From positions 1 to 64,000 of the forward strand of contig CAIVAT010000187.1 of the NCBI GenBank assembly GCA_903903985.1: a stretch of DNA of 64,000 nucleotides, given 5' to 3'. The position numbers and the translations under genes are program-made. The notes under the pieces are model-generated. The model was not told the DNA's origin, made no database searches, and saw only the letters and a list, made by a program, of their open reading frames with translations. The stretch's first letter is position 1, and each line of letters starts with the position of its first letter. Positions 18,425 to 27,367 of this stretch are shown here, one piece after another. Origin of the DNA: an uncultured Bacteroidales bacterium. Its GTDB lineage: Bacteria; Bacteroidota; Bacteroidia; Bacteroidales; FEN-979.

Positions 18425-18486
18425 TTTGAGTGGGGTTTGGCTGAATTTTCAAAAAAAAAAAAACATTGGCTTTCGCCAGAGGCTAA

Positions 18487-18612
18487 TTACCGTTCCAACA
18501 GTCCAACAGTCCAACAGCGTCCAACACGTTCCAACAGGTTCCAACACTCTTTTTATCTTTAATATATTATAAATCAATAAAATATAAAACTGTTGGACTG
18601 TTGGAACGGTAA
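18487..18612. repeat. Iteron-type putative replication origin: 24-bp perfect inverted repeat, six direct CCAACA iterons, AT-rich core
   Basis: TTACCGTTCCAACAGTCCAACAGT (18487-18510) versus its exact reverse complement at 18589-18612; CCAACA at 18495, 18503, 18511, 18521, 18531, 18541; AT-rich 18547-18589. Confidence 0.65.
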
Positions 18613-18653
18613 AACCGGTTTTCATTCAAAAAAATCGTTAATTTTTTTTTTAT

Positions 18654-20846
18654 TCAGAATGGTGGTTCAGGGTTGAGATCAATCTCAGCCTGCAGGTCTA
18701 CGGGCTGTTTTTCCGATTTATCTTCCTTTTCAGCAGCGCTTTTCGCATTTGAAAAGGAATCACGAATAGTCCTTTCAAGGTTCACATCCAATTCGCCCGG
18801 GCCATATTTGAATACATAAGCAGAAGTGTTGCTTGTATCGAAGCGAACCCCGGGAGCATTGCCAAGGTAAGACTTGTGATTTTTGAGGTAATGGAGAATT
18901 GAAACCATGTCGATCCCGTTTTTACCAGTCTGCTGGCGCCATTTTTCCATATAAAGCGGATGGACCCTTGAAAACCGGATAAAAAGAAGGGTTAGAGGTT
19001 CATCAAACGGACCGGTTTTTTCATTACCATCCTTATCTGTGTATGACAGGGAGGGAGTGAAATTGATTTTGAAATCCACCCCTGACTGGATCTTACCTTC
19101 ATCGAGCAAATACTCAACGGTCTTCCAGAAACTTGAAATAGACTCTGAGCTGCTGATCTGCTTTGACATGGAAGCGATATCATGTTTAACCTGCGCGTAA
19201 AGAGTTTCATACGTGAAACTAAGCTCAAGGGGGTTTGCGCTTTCAAGGATTATCTTCACTGGAGCAAGCAAACAGCAATAATTGCGAACAAGTCTTTCAT
19301 CGTAAGGAAGTTTTTCCTTAATAAGGTCTGCCTTTAATTCTTCCTGGATAGCGGAAAAGGTCATTGCGAAACGCTCCTCCATTTGTTTGCGGAAATCAAC
19401 GATATTGCAGACAAGGGAACTGATCCCCTGAACCTCTAATCTTTTAAGTTCTTCATACCTGTCCATTTCATGTTTTGAATATTTCTTTTTGATAAAGGAA
19501 AGAAGGCATGACCTGGTTAAAAGGGCGTTGTCATCAAGCGTGGGAAGGTACTGACCGGATATGCAGAATGCGCCATTGATTTTATTGATCATGGTTCTGC
19601 TGTCGTTTGAAAGTTTTCCTTTCTCATGCCCTACCCCATCATAGGCAGCTTTCAATAACTGAAATCGCCGGGGATCAATGTCATTGGTATATTCATCACC
19701 CCAAACAATAGAATTCTTTGCCCGGGAAGCCTTTCTTGAAAGGCCGACATGGGTTCCGGAATTGAGGTTGAAAGCAGGCATATTGTGGTAAAAAAGGTTT
19801 GATAGTGACCATGCCAATTGACTTTTTCCGGACTGCTTTTCACCGAACAGGAACAGGTGAGGAAAAATCTTGTATTTCTCATAGATAAGATCGCGAAAAA
19901 CGGTAGCGATGGCAAAAGAGACAGCGATAACGGCATTGCTACCATAAACATCGGTCATGAGAAGCGACCACTCAGCAAAGGTGCATTGAGCTTCATTATA
20001 GACGAAATAGCGGTCATTTTCATACTCATCATCGTCCTCCCGGACACCGCTGTACACCACTGAGAATGCCGGAGAGAAGTACTTTTTACCATTATGGGTT
20101 GTTATCCCGAATTCATCTACAGGCTGCCAGGAACCGTTATAGATGCCATTGGCGAAAGCGTAAAATCCTTCACGCTGCCACCCTAAAGTTTTGAGTTCGT
20201 TACACACAGGAAAATCGTTTGAAATGAATTTTAAAATTTTGAGGTAGTGTGCCTTGCCACCGGACCAGATAAAGTTTCCTTCACCATAAACATAAGCCTG
20301 GAACTGCTCAACTGAAATAAAGTTCTTGGATGGTATGTCAATGATCTTTGACTCACCATGCTCATTCGTGATACGCACCAGGCGTTTGTTGTCGATTTTG
20401 GAATAGATGTGGAATAAGGGAACGATGATGAAATTTGATCCGCAAACCGGACCTCCCTCTTTGGTATGGAACCAATAGCAGTTCTTCCGGACAAACCAGC
20501 CCTGTTTATGTTCAGGGTCATTTTCATCATCGATGAAGTCCCGGGGCTGTTCATTTGTGGCCTTTTCAAAGGTTATTCTCCTGGACTCAGTGACAATCTT
20601 TTTGATTGTGTCATTAAAGGTTTTTTTTGAAACCTTGTACTTTTTTGATAGGTAGCTGATGATCAGGTCAGCTTGGGGGCCATTGTTCAGGGCAACAAGA
20701 TCCTGGCATATTTCATTGACAGCGTCGCCTTTCCGGATAATGTTATCTGCAGCCGTTTCAAGACGGATTTCTGCAGAAGAAATGACAGATTCTTTTGCAC
20801 CGGCATCAGTTTGGATCAGGTCAATCCCTTCAGGAAGTTCATTCAT
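18654..20846 (-). CDS. Phage/satellite primase-helicase-like protein (DUF927-like ATPase)
   Basis: Walker A LFLFGEKQSGKSQLAWSLSNLF; NSIVWGDEYTN Walker B-like. Confidence 0.7.
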   Translation of the reverse strand: MNELPEGIDLIQTDAGAKESVISSAEIRLETAADNIIRKGDAVNEICQDLVALNNGPQADLIISYLSKKYKVSKKTFNDTIKKIVTESRRITFEKATNEQPRDFIDDENDPEHKQGWFVRKNCYWFHTKEGGPVCGSNFIIVPLFHIYSKIDNKRLVRITNEHGESKIIDIPSKNFISVEQFQAYVYGEGNFIWSGGKAHYLKILKFISNDFPVCNELKTLGWQREGFYAFANGIYNGSWQPVDEFGITTHNGKKYFSPAFSVVYSGVREDDDEYENDRYFVYNEAQCTFAEWSLLMTDVYGSNAVIAVSFAIATVFRDLIYEKYKIFPHLFLFGEKQSGKSQLAWSLSNLFYHNMPAFNLNSGTHVGLSRKASRAKNSIVWGDEYTNDIDPRRFQLLKAAYDGVGHEKGKLSNDSRTMINKINGAFCISGQYLPTLDDNALLTRSCLLSFIKKKYSKHEMDRYEELKRLEVQGISSLVCNIVDFRKQMEERFAMTFSAIQEELKADLIKEKLPYDERLVRNYCCLLAPVKIILESANPLELSFTYETLYAQVKHDIASMSKQISSSESISSFWKTVEYLLDEGKIQSGVDFKINFTPSLSYTDKDGNEKTGPFDEPLTLLFIRFSRVHPLYMEKWRQQTGKNGIDMVSILHYLKNHKSYLGNAPGVRFDTSNTSAYVFKYGPGELDVNLERTIRDSFSNAKSAAEKEDKSEKQPVDLQAEIDLNPEPPF

Positions 20847-21225
20847 TTTTCAAAGCCCTCTCAATATTTTCAAGGTCCATAGCAATGACAACATCAACAT
20901 GCTTAGCGAATTCCTCAAGCTGGCCTGTGAGTCTTAATCTTCTGATGACATTAAATTGGGTAACCAGATCTTCAAGATGCATGTTCCTGGCACGAAAATA
21001 TCTGTTTTCCATTTCAAGCTGTTCGTTCCTGCGAAGGATCCATTCAAGGCTTTTCATGTAATCCCATGCATACTTCATGACATCAGAAGTCCTTTTCCAA
21101 AAAAGCCAGGATTCAGTTTTACCGGATTTCAATTCGGATCTTCCCAGAAGAGCGTTCACCTCATGAATCCGATCCATGAGCATACTGGGGGCTCCCCCAT
21201 AAATGGTTTGTGCATCAATTTCCAT
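20839..21225 (-). CDS. Hypothetical phage-element protein
   Basis: 128-aa ORF overlapping the helicase gene start. Confidence 0.45.
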   Translation of the reverse strand: MEIDAQTIYGGAPSMLMDRIHEVNALLGRSELKSGKTESWLFWKRTSDVMKYAWDYMKSLEWILRRNEQLEMENRYFRARNMHLEDLVTQFNVIRRLRLTGQLEEFAKHVDVVIAMDLENIERALKNE

Positions 21226-21233
21226 GGCTCTTC

Positions 21234-21485
21234 TTAGATCGCGTCATTTAGTGTTCCGATTCTTTGACTCAGCTGGTTCATCTGATTTGTGTTTTCTTCA
21301 CCCAGCATTATTGCTTCTTCAATAATGATTTGACTATAGCGTTTATTATCCGGGTCAAGGCAGCGGGAAATGTACTGCGTAGAAACAATCGTTCCTTTGG
21401 CCAGTAGCCGCAACCTTATTGTTTTAGGGCTGCCACGAAACAGTTTTTTTCTGAGTTCTATTAAGGAATCTCTGCTGATTTTCAT
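21234..21485 (-). CDS. Putative HTH DNA-binding protein
   Basis: Likely start MKISRDSLIELRKKL; STQYISRCLDPDNKRYSQIIIEEAI recognition-helix-like segment. Confidence 0.5.
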   Translation of the reverse strand: MKISRDSLIELRKKLFRGSPKTIRLRLLAKGTIVSTQYISRCLDPDNKRYSQIIIEEAIMLGEENTNQMNQLSQRIGTLNDAI

Positions 21486-21554
21486 AAATAATTGAAATTT
21501 GGCTTTATTGGAAATTAAGGATGTCACACACCGGGAGAAGGCTGAATGATTTTC

Positions 21555-21734
21555 TCAGCATTTTTTCAAGTCCTCCATTACCTCGCTTTCAAGGTAAAAA
21601 ACTCTGCTTCCGAGTTTATGAGCACGGAACACTCCAGCTTGGCTCAATTTATATAGAGCAGGTCTGCTTATCCCGATCGTTTTACAGATATAATCCGATG
21701 AAACCGGTTTTTCGATGATTGATTTTTCGTTCAT
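21555..21734 (-). CDS. Excisionase/HTH-17-like DNA-binding protein (59 aa)
   Basis: Not in ORF track (short). Reads MNEKSIIEKPVSSDYICKTIGISRPALYKLSQAGVFRAHKLGSRVFYLESEVMEDLKKC*. Confidence 0.75.
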   Translation of the reverse strand: MNEKSIIEKPVSSDYICKTIGISRPALYKLSQAGVFRAHKLGSRVFYLESEVMEDLKKC

Positions 21735-21829
21735 GGCGTTTGATGAATTTTACAAGCGGCAAATGTAATTAACCAGAATGCACCAAAATCATTAAGTTAT
21801 TAACAACTATTTGATTTGTAACGTATTAA

Positions 21830-21878
21830 GAACCCAAAAGAAAACAAAAAGGAACCAAATAAGAACCTCAAAGGAACC
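21830..21878. promoter_or_regulatory. 11-bp-phased GAACC direct repeats upstream of HTH gene
   Basis: GAACC at 21830, 21852, 21863, 21874 (steps 22, 11, 11), followed by palindrome TTGTTAACAA. Confidence 0.5.
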
Positions 21879-22211
21879 CGTTGTTAACAATTCAAAGCAA
21901 AACCGATTAGAATTTAGCCAATTAGAAAAGCTGATTCTCTTGATAAGATTTGATAAATAAAATTAGCCCCGGCAAAAACGAATTATGAACAATTTCAGGC
22001 TTAAAAATTGTCAATAAGCAGGGCACAAACCTGAAATACAGGTAAAAGAAAGGTGTATAATTTAATCAATCAGGAAAATGAGGATGGGGAGACGATTATT
22101 TTCTGGCTTTCGTTTAAAAAACGATGAAATATTTGCTTATATTTACAATGATTTACAGCAGTTTAAAAGACGGGGTCTTGGGTCCGAATCCCTTTTGAGA
22201 CTAAATATTTC

Positions 22212-22434
22212 TGCCTAACGAGTTGCCTAATATTTGGGATCACCTTCTGAAACATCAATAAACTCAGCCTGTTCAAAATGCTGGAAGAACCCCAGGCTGA
22301 TCACAGAAGGCCAATTGATTACCATGCCAAACAACGAAAACCAGCGGAAACGCTGGTTTTTTTTTGCTCCTGGTTGCGGCAGTATCATGCCTGTTTATAA
22401 CTTTTAAGATAAAGTTGCCTAAGAAGATGCCTAA
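22212..22434. repeat. Two pairs of TGCCTAA-N5-TGCCTAA
   Basis: 22212/22224 and 22416/22428, identical 12-nt spacing. Confidence 0.6.
22337..22360. terminator. Hairpin AAAACCAGCG-gaaa-CGCTGGTTTT with T9 on plus strand
   Basis: Direct reading. Confidence 0.6.
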
Positions 22435-22436
22435 CC

Positions 22437-22931
22437 CTATCTTTGATAGACAACTTCTTTAATTCTGCTCAAATGGCATCCCTGAATAATTACCAGCATA
22501 AAAAATCCAATGTTAAAACTTTGATTATAAGTACATTTACATTTTGTTATGGAAGACTGGTCATCAATGTCCAGTATTCGTAAAGCAATTTCTTTTCGCT
22601 CCTGGATTTCCCGGTAAAGAAGAACAGCATGAAGGTTATGGAGCATCTGGTAACACATTTTCTGCTCCGATCGAAGCCTGTCAATAGCGATAACCTCCGG
22701 ATGTAATGGCTGTTCTGGCTTTTGAATGTCTGGCGTTACCGGAGGTTTCACCAAAGCAGTAAGTTTCTCGGAGGCCGCCAAATGCTTGGCAATCCTGCTC
22801 AGTTCATACGAAAGGGTCAACCGGTTTTTCACGGTTGCTCCCCCGATGCGCAGCATCCTGCTGATTTTAGGGTTGTGCTTGTACCATTCAAAGAGGACAA
22901 GGCCGGCTAAGTAATCCAGGTCAGCCTTCAT
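22437..22931 (-). pseudogene. Truncated homologue of the 223-aa phage protein at 9643..10314
   Basis: DYLAGLVLFEWYKHNPKISRML...LSYELSRIAKHL and LHAVLLYREIQERKEIALRILDIDD align with the 223-aa protein; C-terminus diverges abruptly. Confidence 0.5.
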
Positions 22932-22975
22932 CCAAAAAAGAATTTCATTTCGAATACCACTGAAACCCTTATTGA

Positions 22976-23827
22976 CTATACCGTGTATCGGGCGCTGGGT
23001 TTATTATTTTTTGTCTTTATCAATCCATAAATTATGAATCCTATCCCTAAAACAATAAAGGGAATACTCAACAATTGTCCCAAATCAAATTGCATTTGCT
23101 CCTCAAATGGTACTTGCTTTTTCTTAATAAATTCGATAAAGAAGCGAGCTACAAAAATTAATGTAATTACCAATCCGAAAAAGAATCCATTTTTAAGGTT
23201 TTCTCGTCTTGTTTTATAAAGATAGAACATCAATCCGAATATCAGTAAATAAGAAATCGCTTCATATAGCTGAGCAGGGTGTCGAGGCAAATTATCTTCA
23301 CGCACAAAAATAAAAGCCCACGGAACATTTGTTGGAATCCCAATTATCTCAGAATTCATCAAGTTTGCAAGTCTTATAAAGCAAGCCCCTAAAGGTGCAA
23401 CAATTGCTATTAAATCAATCGTTTTAATAATTGATTCCTTTGTCTTTTTGGTATAAATAATCAAAGCAATTATTAATCCAAGTGTACCACCATGACTAGC
23501 TAATCCTTGAAAGCCCGAGAATTTATATCCGCCATCAACAGTCGGTTGAATTGGCAAAATAATTTCTAATGGATGACTAAAATAATAGGATGGCTCATAA
23601 AACAGACAATGAGCAAGCCTTGCTCCGGCAAAAATTCCAATTATTCCATATACTGATAGCTTTTCTAAATTAACAAGGGGAATATTTTCATTCTTAAAAA
23701 TCCAGTTTAGGATGTAAATACAGAGGATTAATCCAACAACAAATAAAACGCCATAATATCTAAGCGAAATCCCCAGTATTTTAAAAATCTCAGGGTCAAT
23801 ATTCCAATGTATGTAATTTATTATCAT
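22976..23827 (-). CDS. lgt: Prolipoprotein diacylglyceryl transferase
   Basis: RLAHCLFYEP, HGG, RLANLMNSEIIG, RHPAQLYEA motifs. Confidence 0.92.
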   Translation of the reverse strand: MIINYIHWNIDPEIFKILGISLRYYGVLFVVGLILCIYILNWIFKNENIPLVNLEKLSVYGIIGIFAGARLAHCLFYEPSYYFSHPLEIILPIQPTVDGGYKFSGFQGLASHGGTLGLIIALIIYTKKTKESIIKTIDLIAIVAPLGACFIRLANLMNSEIIGIPTNVPWAFIFVREDNLPRHPAQLYEAISYLLIFGLMFYLYKTRRENLKNGFFFGLVITLIFVARFFIEFIKKKQVPFEEQMQFDLGQLLSIPFIVLGIGFIIYGLIKTKNNKPSARYTV

Positions 23828-24174
23828 AAGTTTAAAATGGATCGTAGCGGTTCCTTAACCTTGCGCCCAACGATTGAATAAACTTAACTGACTGAGGTTA
23901 TTTTTGTAATGGTAAAATTACAATAAAATCAATACTTAAATTGGGTAATGTAAGCTTCCCCGATCTTCGGCAATTAAAATTAGCATCACAAGCCCTGAGT
24001 GCCCCTCCCAGTTTATTCAAGGAGAGGATCGTCCCCCAAGGGAAAAAGCATGATACATGTAAACAAAAGGAGGACATTTAAGGATATTTTATCGATTTTT
24101 GCACTGCTGTAATGTATTTAATTGAAGTGAGTGTTGAAGCTGATAATTCGTATCCCATTAAAGGATCAGTGAAC

Positions 24175-24568
24175 ATGAAATATTTTATCGCATTTGCAAC
24201 ATTGGTGTCCTTGTCGGCATGTTCCTCCGGGAAACTGACAACCGACGGTCTGAAGTCACGGGTTGAAGAGAAGACAGGTGTGACCTTCAGGTACGGGGCC
24301 AAAACAGATTCGACCGACCTGCTTTACTATGTTCAACAGCCCGCGGACCTGGCAAAAGGTCTGGGCAGGTTCGACATCACGAAATCGGGGTGCATATCCT
24401 ATTTCAATAACCCTGGCACCTGTCAGTTTATCATGGATAAAGCGTTTTAAATGGCAAAAGGATGGGTTTTATGCCGTGCTGGTAGCGGGCAGGGATAAGG
24501 ACAGCAATGTTGTTTTTAATATCACGACATCGTCCAGACCTATCCTGGAGGATGAATTACACCCCTGA
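24175..24568 (+). pseudogene. Small lipoprotein, interrupted by a 1-nt frameshift
   Basis: Lipobox-like LVSLSACSS; frame breaks at GCGTTTTAAATGG; removing one T gives ...MDKAFKWQKDGFYAVLVAGRDKDSNVVFNITTSSRP. Confidence 0.6.
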
Positions 24569-24646
24569 TACTGAATGTAATACTAACCGGCTCACAAAAG
24601 CAGGGGATCCATTTCACCCTGGAGTACTATTTTTAAGTTATCAATT

Positions 24647-24681
24647 GGGTAACAGGGTGACAGGGTGACAGGGTGACGGGG
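24647..24681. repeat. Short tandem repeat (ACAGGGTG, about 4 units)
   Basis: gggtaacagggtgacagggtgacagggtgacgggg. Confidence 0.7.
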
Positions 24682-24829
24682 TTTTTTTCTTTTTTACAGA
24701 TGTGGACAACTTTTTTTTCGGGCACACCCAGGAAATAGCTAATTATTCAGTTTTTCAACCTGCACTTTCGTTTTTCAGCCCGGTAGAACTTTGGAATCAA
24801 TAAATTTCTGCCAGCAGCATTCTTATTTA

Positions 24830-25399
24830 TTATTTTAACACCTTGCTTTTAATCAGTTCGGTGCTGACGTTTTTAATATAAGCGACGATGTTAGCGTATT
24901 GTTTGTGAAAACCATACCCTCCGTTTTGCAGTTCATCCAGGGCTTGTTCCCTTGTCCAGTTTTCAAAAACGATCCTGTACATGGCGATGACGACCCCGGT
25001 TCGGTCTGAACCATGTAAACAATGCACTAAGATTGGCTTTGTTCCACTTTTAAGGATACGCAGCGACTCAATAATTTCCTGGTCGGTGAACTTATTTGCC
25101 ACCATTTCAACCGTGTATAATCTTATCGGTGACCCTTCCACCAATCCTGAATCCAAATGGTGGGAACGAAGGTTTAAAACACCCCGGATCCCGGTCTTAA
25201 CAAGGCATGCGAACATAGCCTTATCAGGTTGATCTGACCTGTATATCGAGTCGTTTAATTTATAGAGGTTATGCAGATTGCACGCTTCGACTTTGGAGGC
25301 CCAGCTGTCGGGACGAACAGATGTTTTTTGACCAAATAACTGAACAAATGAAAACTGTATCAGTATTATTAAGAAGGCATGAAAAATGTTTGACCTCAT
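24830..25399 (-). CDS. Dual-specificity/tyrosine phosphatase-like secreted protein
   Basis: HCLHGSDRTG (CX5R) active site; N-terminal signal. Confidence 0.8.
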   Translation of the reverse strand: MRSNIFHAFLIILIQFSFVQLFGQKTSVRPDSWASKVEACNLHNLYKLNDSIYRSDQPDKAMFACLVKTGIRGVLNLRSHHLDSGLVEGSPIRLYTVEMVANKFTDQEIIESLRILKSGTKPILVHCLHGSDRTGVVIAMYRIVFENWTREQALDELQNGGYGFHKQYANIVAYIKNVSTELIKSKVLK

Positions 25400-25664
25400 A
25401 TTGTTCTTTTTTGTTTCCCGGGTTTTGAATACTTACCAGAAGTTCCAGGAGTGTTTATTTACCCACAAAGGTTTTTATTTTCGGTTTATGATGTTCCTGT
25501 CTGAATGTTCGCGGGTTATATTATCCGATGCCTAAAACCCGGAATTATTTGAGTAAAAATAGCAATAAAAAGAAAATACCGGTTCATTTACTCCAAGCCG
25601 GCCTTCTATCCTTGGATCTCCTGCAGGTTATATATTTTTATGACAGGATTTCGTTTACCGCAAT

Positions 25665-26264
25665 CTATTTCACTGCTACCAGTTGAATTACCGATGCTTT
25701 CCCCAGGTGAAATTCTCCTTCAGTTATTTCCAGTTCCAGTTGCTCCATTGAAATTAAATGAAGGTCTGAAAAATCTTCTTCCAGTTCGTTTAATGATAAC
25801 AGCATGGCCCCGTCTTTCGGACCACCGGAGTCATGCTGAAGCTGTTCTTTCGAAAAACCTGTCAGCATAAGGACTCCACCGGGTTTCAGAAACCGGAGGA
25901 GATCACGATGGATCCTTTGCCGTTTATCTGCTGGAGAATGAACAAATATGAGCGCCAGGGCATCAAAATGATCGTCCGGGTAATCAGGGGCCTCCAGATC
26001 CAGGATTTGGTAATCAATTGCTGTGTTGTGCCGGGCTGCCAGCTGCATGGCCTTTCTTCTGCCTTCCGCGCTTTGATCGAAAGCCGAAACATCCCATCCT
26101 TTTCCCGCTGCATAAACAGCATTCCTGCCTTCACCTTCGGCAGGGAGAAGAATTTTCCCGGCAGCCAGTTTGGCCAGCTCCCGTTTAAAAAACTCGTTCG
26201 GGCTGGTCCCGTATACATATTCAGCATCAGCGTACCGTTTATTCCACATTTCTTTGCTCATCAT
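25665..26264 (-). CDS. Class I SAM-dependent methyltransferase (TehB-like)
   Basis: ILLPAEGEGRNAVYAAGKGWDVSAFDQS motif I region. Confidence 0.85.
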   Translation of the reverse strand: MMSKEMWNKRYADAEYVYGTSPNEFFKRELAKLAAGKILLPAEGEGRNAVYAAGKGWDVSAFDQSAEGRRKAMQLAARHNTAIDYQILDLEAPDYPDDHFDALALIFVHSPADKRQRIHRDLLRFLKPGGVLMLTGFSKEQLQHDSGGPKDGAMLLSLNELEEDFSDLHLISMEQLELEITEGEFHLGKASVIQLVAVK

Positions 26265-26287
26265 GTTTTTTTAAAGGAACAATTGAA

Positions 26288-26524
26288 CTAACACGCACAG
26301 GGACGATTGACGACAAAGTACCCCAATAATCCTCCGAATGCAATGCTTGCATAGGGATTACTGGTAATGCCACAGGTTCCCGAGGCACATCCGGCATAAT
26401 AATAGTATAAAAAACCTCCCAGGCCACCCAATGCAATAAAAAGCAAAGGTTTCCAGAAATCCCAGGTTTTAAGACGTTCTTTTACCGGCAGATGGTTGTT
26501 GTTCGTTTGACAGGAATTCGGCAT
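26288..26524 (-). CDS. Small membrane protein (DUF6132-like)
   Basis: YAGCASGTCGITSNPYASIAFGGLLGY. Confidence 0.65.
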   Translation of the reverse strand: MPNSCQTNNNHLPVKERLKTWDFWKPLLFIALGGLGGFLYYYYAGCASGTCGITSNPYASIAFGGLLGYFVVNRPCAC

Positions 26525-26706
26525 ATCATCGATTTTATTTCGTTTGCAAAGTAACGAATAAAAATCTAATTAGTGGTATTTATGCGATTTATTTCATTGT
26601 AATAAAATCACAAACACGATCTTTACAATACAAGTGCCCTGGCGACGAAAAGAATCGCCGGAAATTTTATCTTTGTAACCGGAATCACCTAACTCCTCTC
26701 ACCGAC

Positions 26707-27309
26707 ATGCCAACTAAAAGTAAAGATATATTCCCGGTATTCCATGAAATCCTGGGCAGAGCAGAAAAAGAGATATTGTTGAACCAGCATGGCAAGGTCA
26801 TCTGGCTGACCGGTTTATCAGGGGCCGGAAAGACAACATTGGCGAAACACGTTGAAAAGGAGCTGTTCGTCAAGGGGTTTCTCACCCAGGTTCTTGATGG
26901 CGACAATATCAGGACCGGGATCAACAACAACCTTGGTTTTACCGACAGTGACCGCTTTGAAAACATCAGAAGGATAGCGGAGATATCGAAGTTGTTTGTG
27001 AATTGCGGTGTGATCACCATCAATTGTTTTATCAGTCCCACCGAAGAGATCCGGGATATGGCACGGAGGATCATCGGCGCGGATGATTTCATTGAGGTTT
27101 ATGTGAATGCACCATTGCGGGTTTGTGAAGAGCGCGACGTAAAAGGCTTGTATACCCGTGCCCGCCGGGGTGAGATCAAAGAATTTACGGGCATTACTTC
27201 ACCGTTTGAAACACCGGAAAATATTGACATTGAAATCCGTACAGATCTATTGTCTGTTGAAGAATCGGTGAAACAGATCCTCGAGTTAATCCTGCCACGG
27301 ATCGGTTAA
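26707..27309 (+). CDS. cysC: Adenylylsulfate kinase
   Basis: VIWLTGLSGAGKTTLA, VLDGDNIRTGINNNLGF, FETPENIDIEI. Confidence 0.93.
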   Translation: MPTKSKDIFPVFHEILGRAEKEILLNQHGKVIWLTGLSGAGKTTLAKHVEKELFVKGFLTQVLDGDNIRTGINNNLGFTDSDRFENIRRIAEISKLFVNCGVITINCFISPTEEIRDMARRIIGADDFIEVYVNAPLRVCEERDVKGLYTRARRGEIKEFTGITSPFETPENIDIEIRTDLLSVEESVKQILELILPRIG

Positions 27310-27367
27310 CCTTTCGGTACGTTAACTTTGGAGCGTTAAAACCCTGATCAATACACCTGCACCCTGG

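Noticed and set aside
18495-18546. CRISPR-like short repeats
   Set aside because: Unit is only ~6-8 nt with 2-4 nt between copies, no spacers; fits iterons instead.
22170-22200. tRNA 3'-end/att-like string GGGTCCGAATCCC
   Set aside because: T-arm-like only; no acceptor, D or anticodon arms upstream can be assembled. Could be an attachment core but no second copy is visible.
24647-24681. ACAGGGTG tandem repeat as a functional element
   Set aside because: Only about four units, intergenic, nothing else supports a function; recorded only as a simple repeat.
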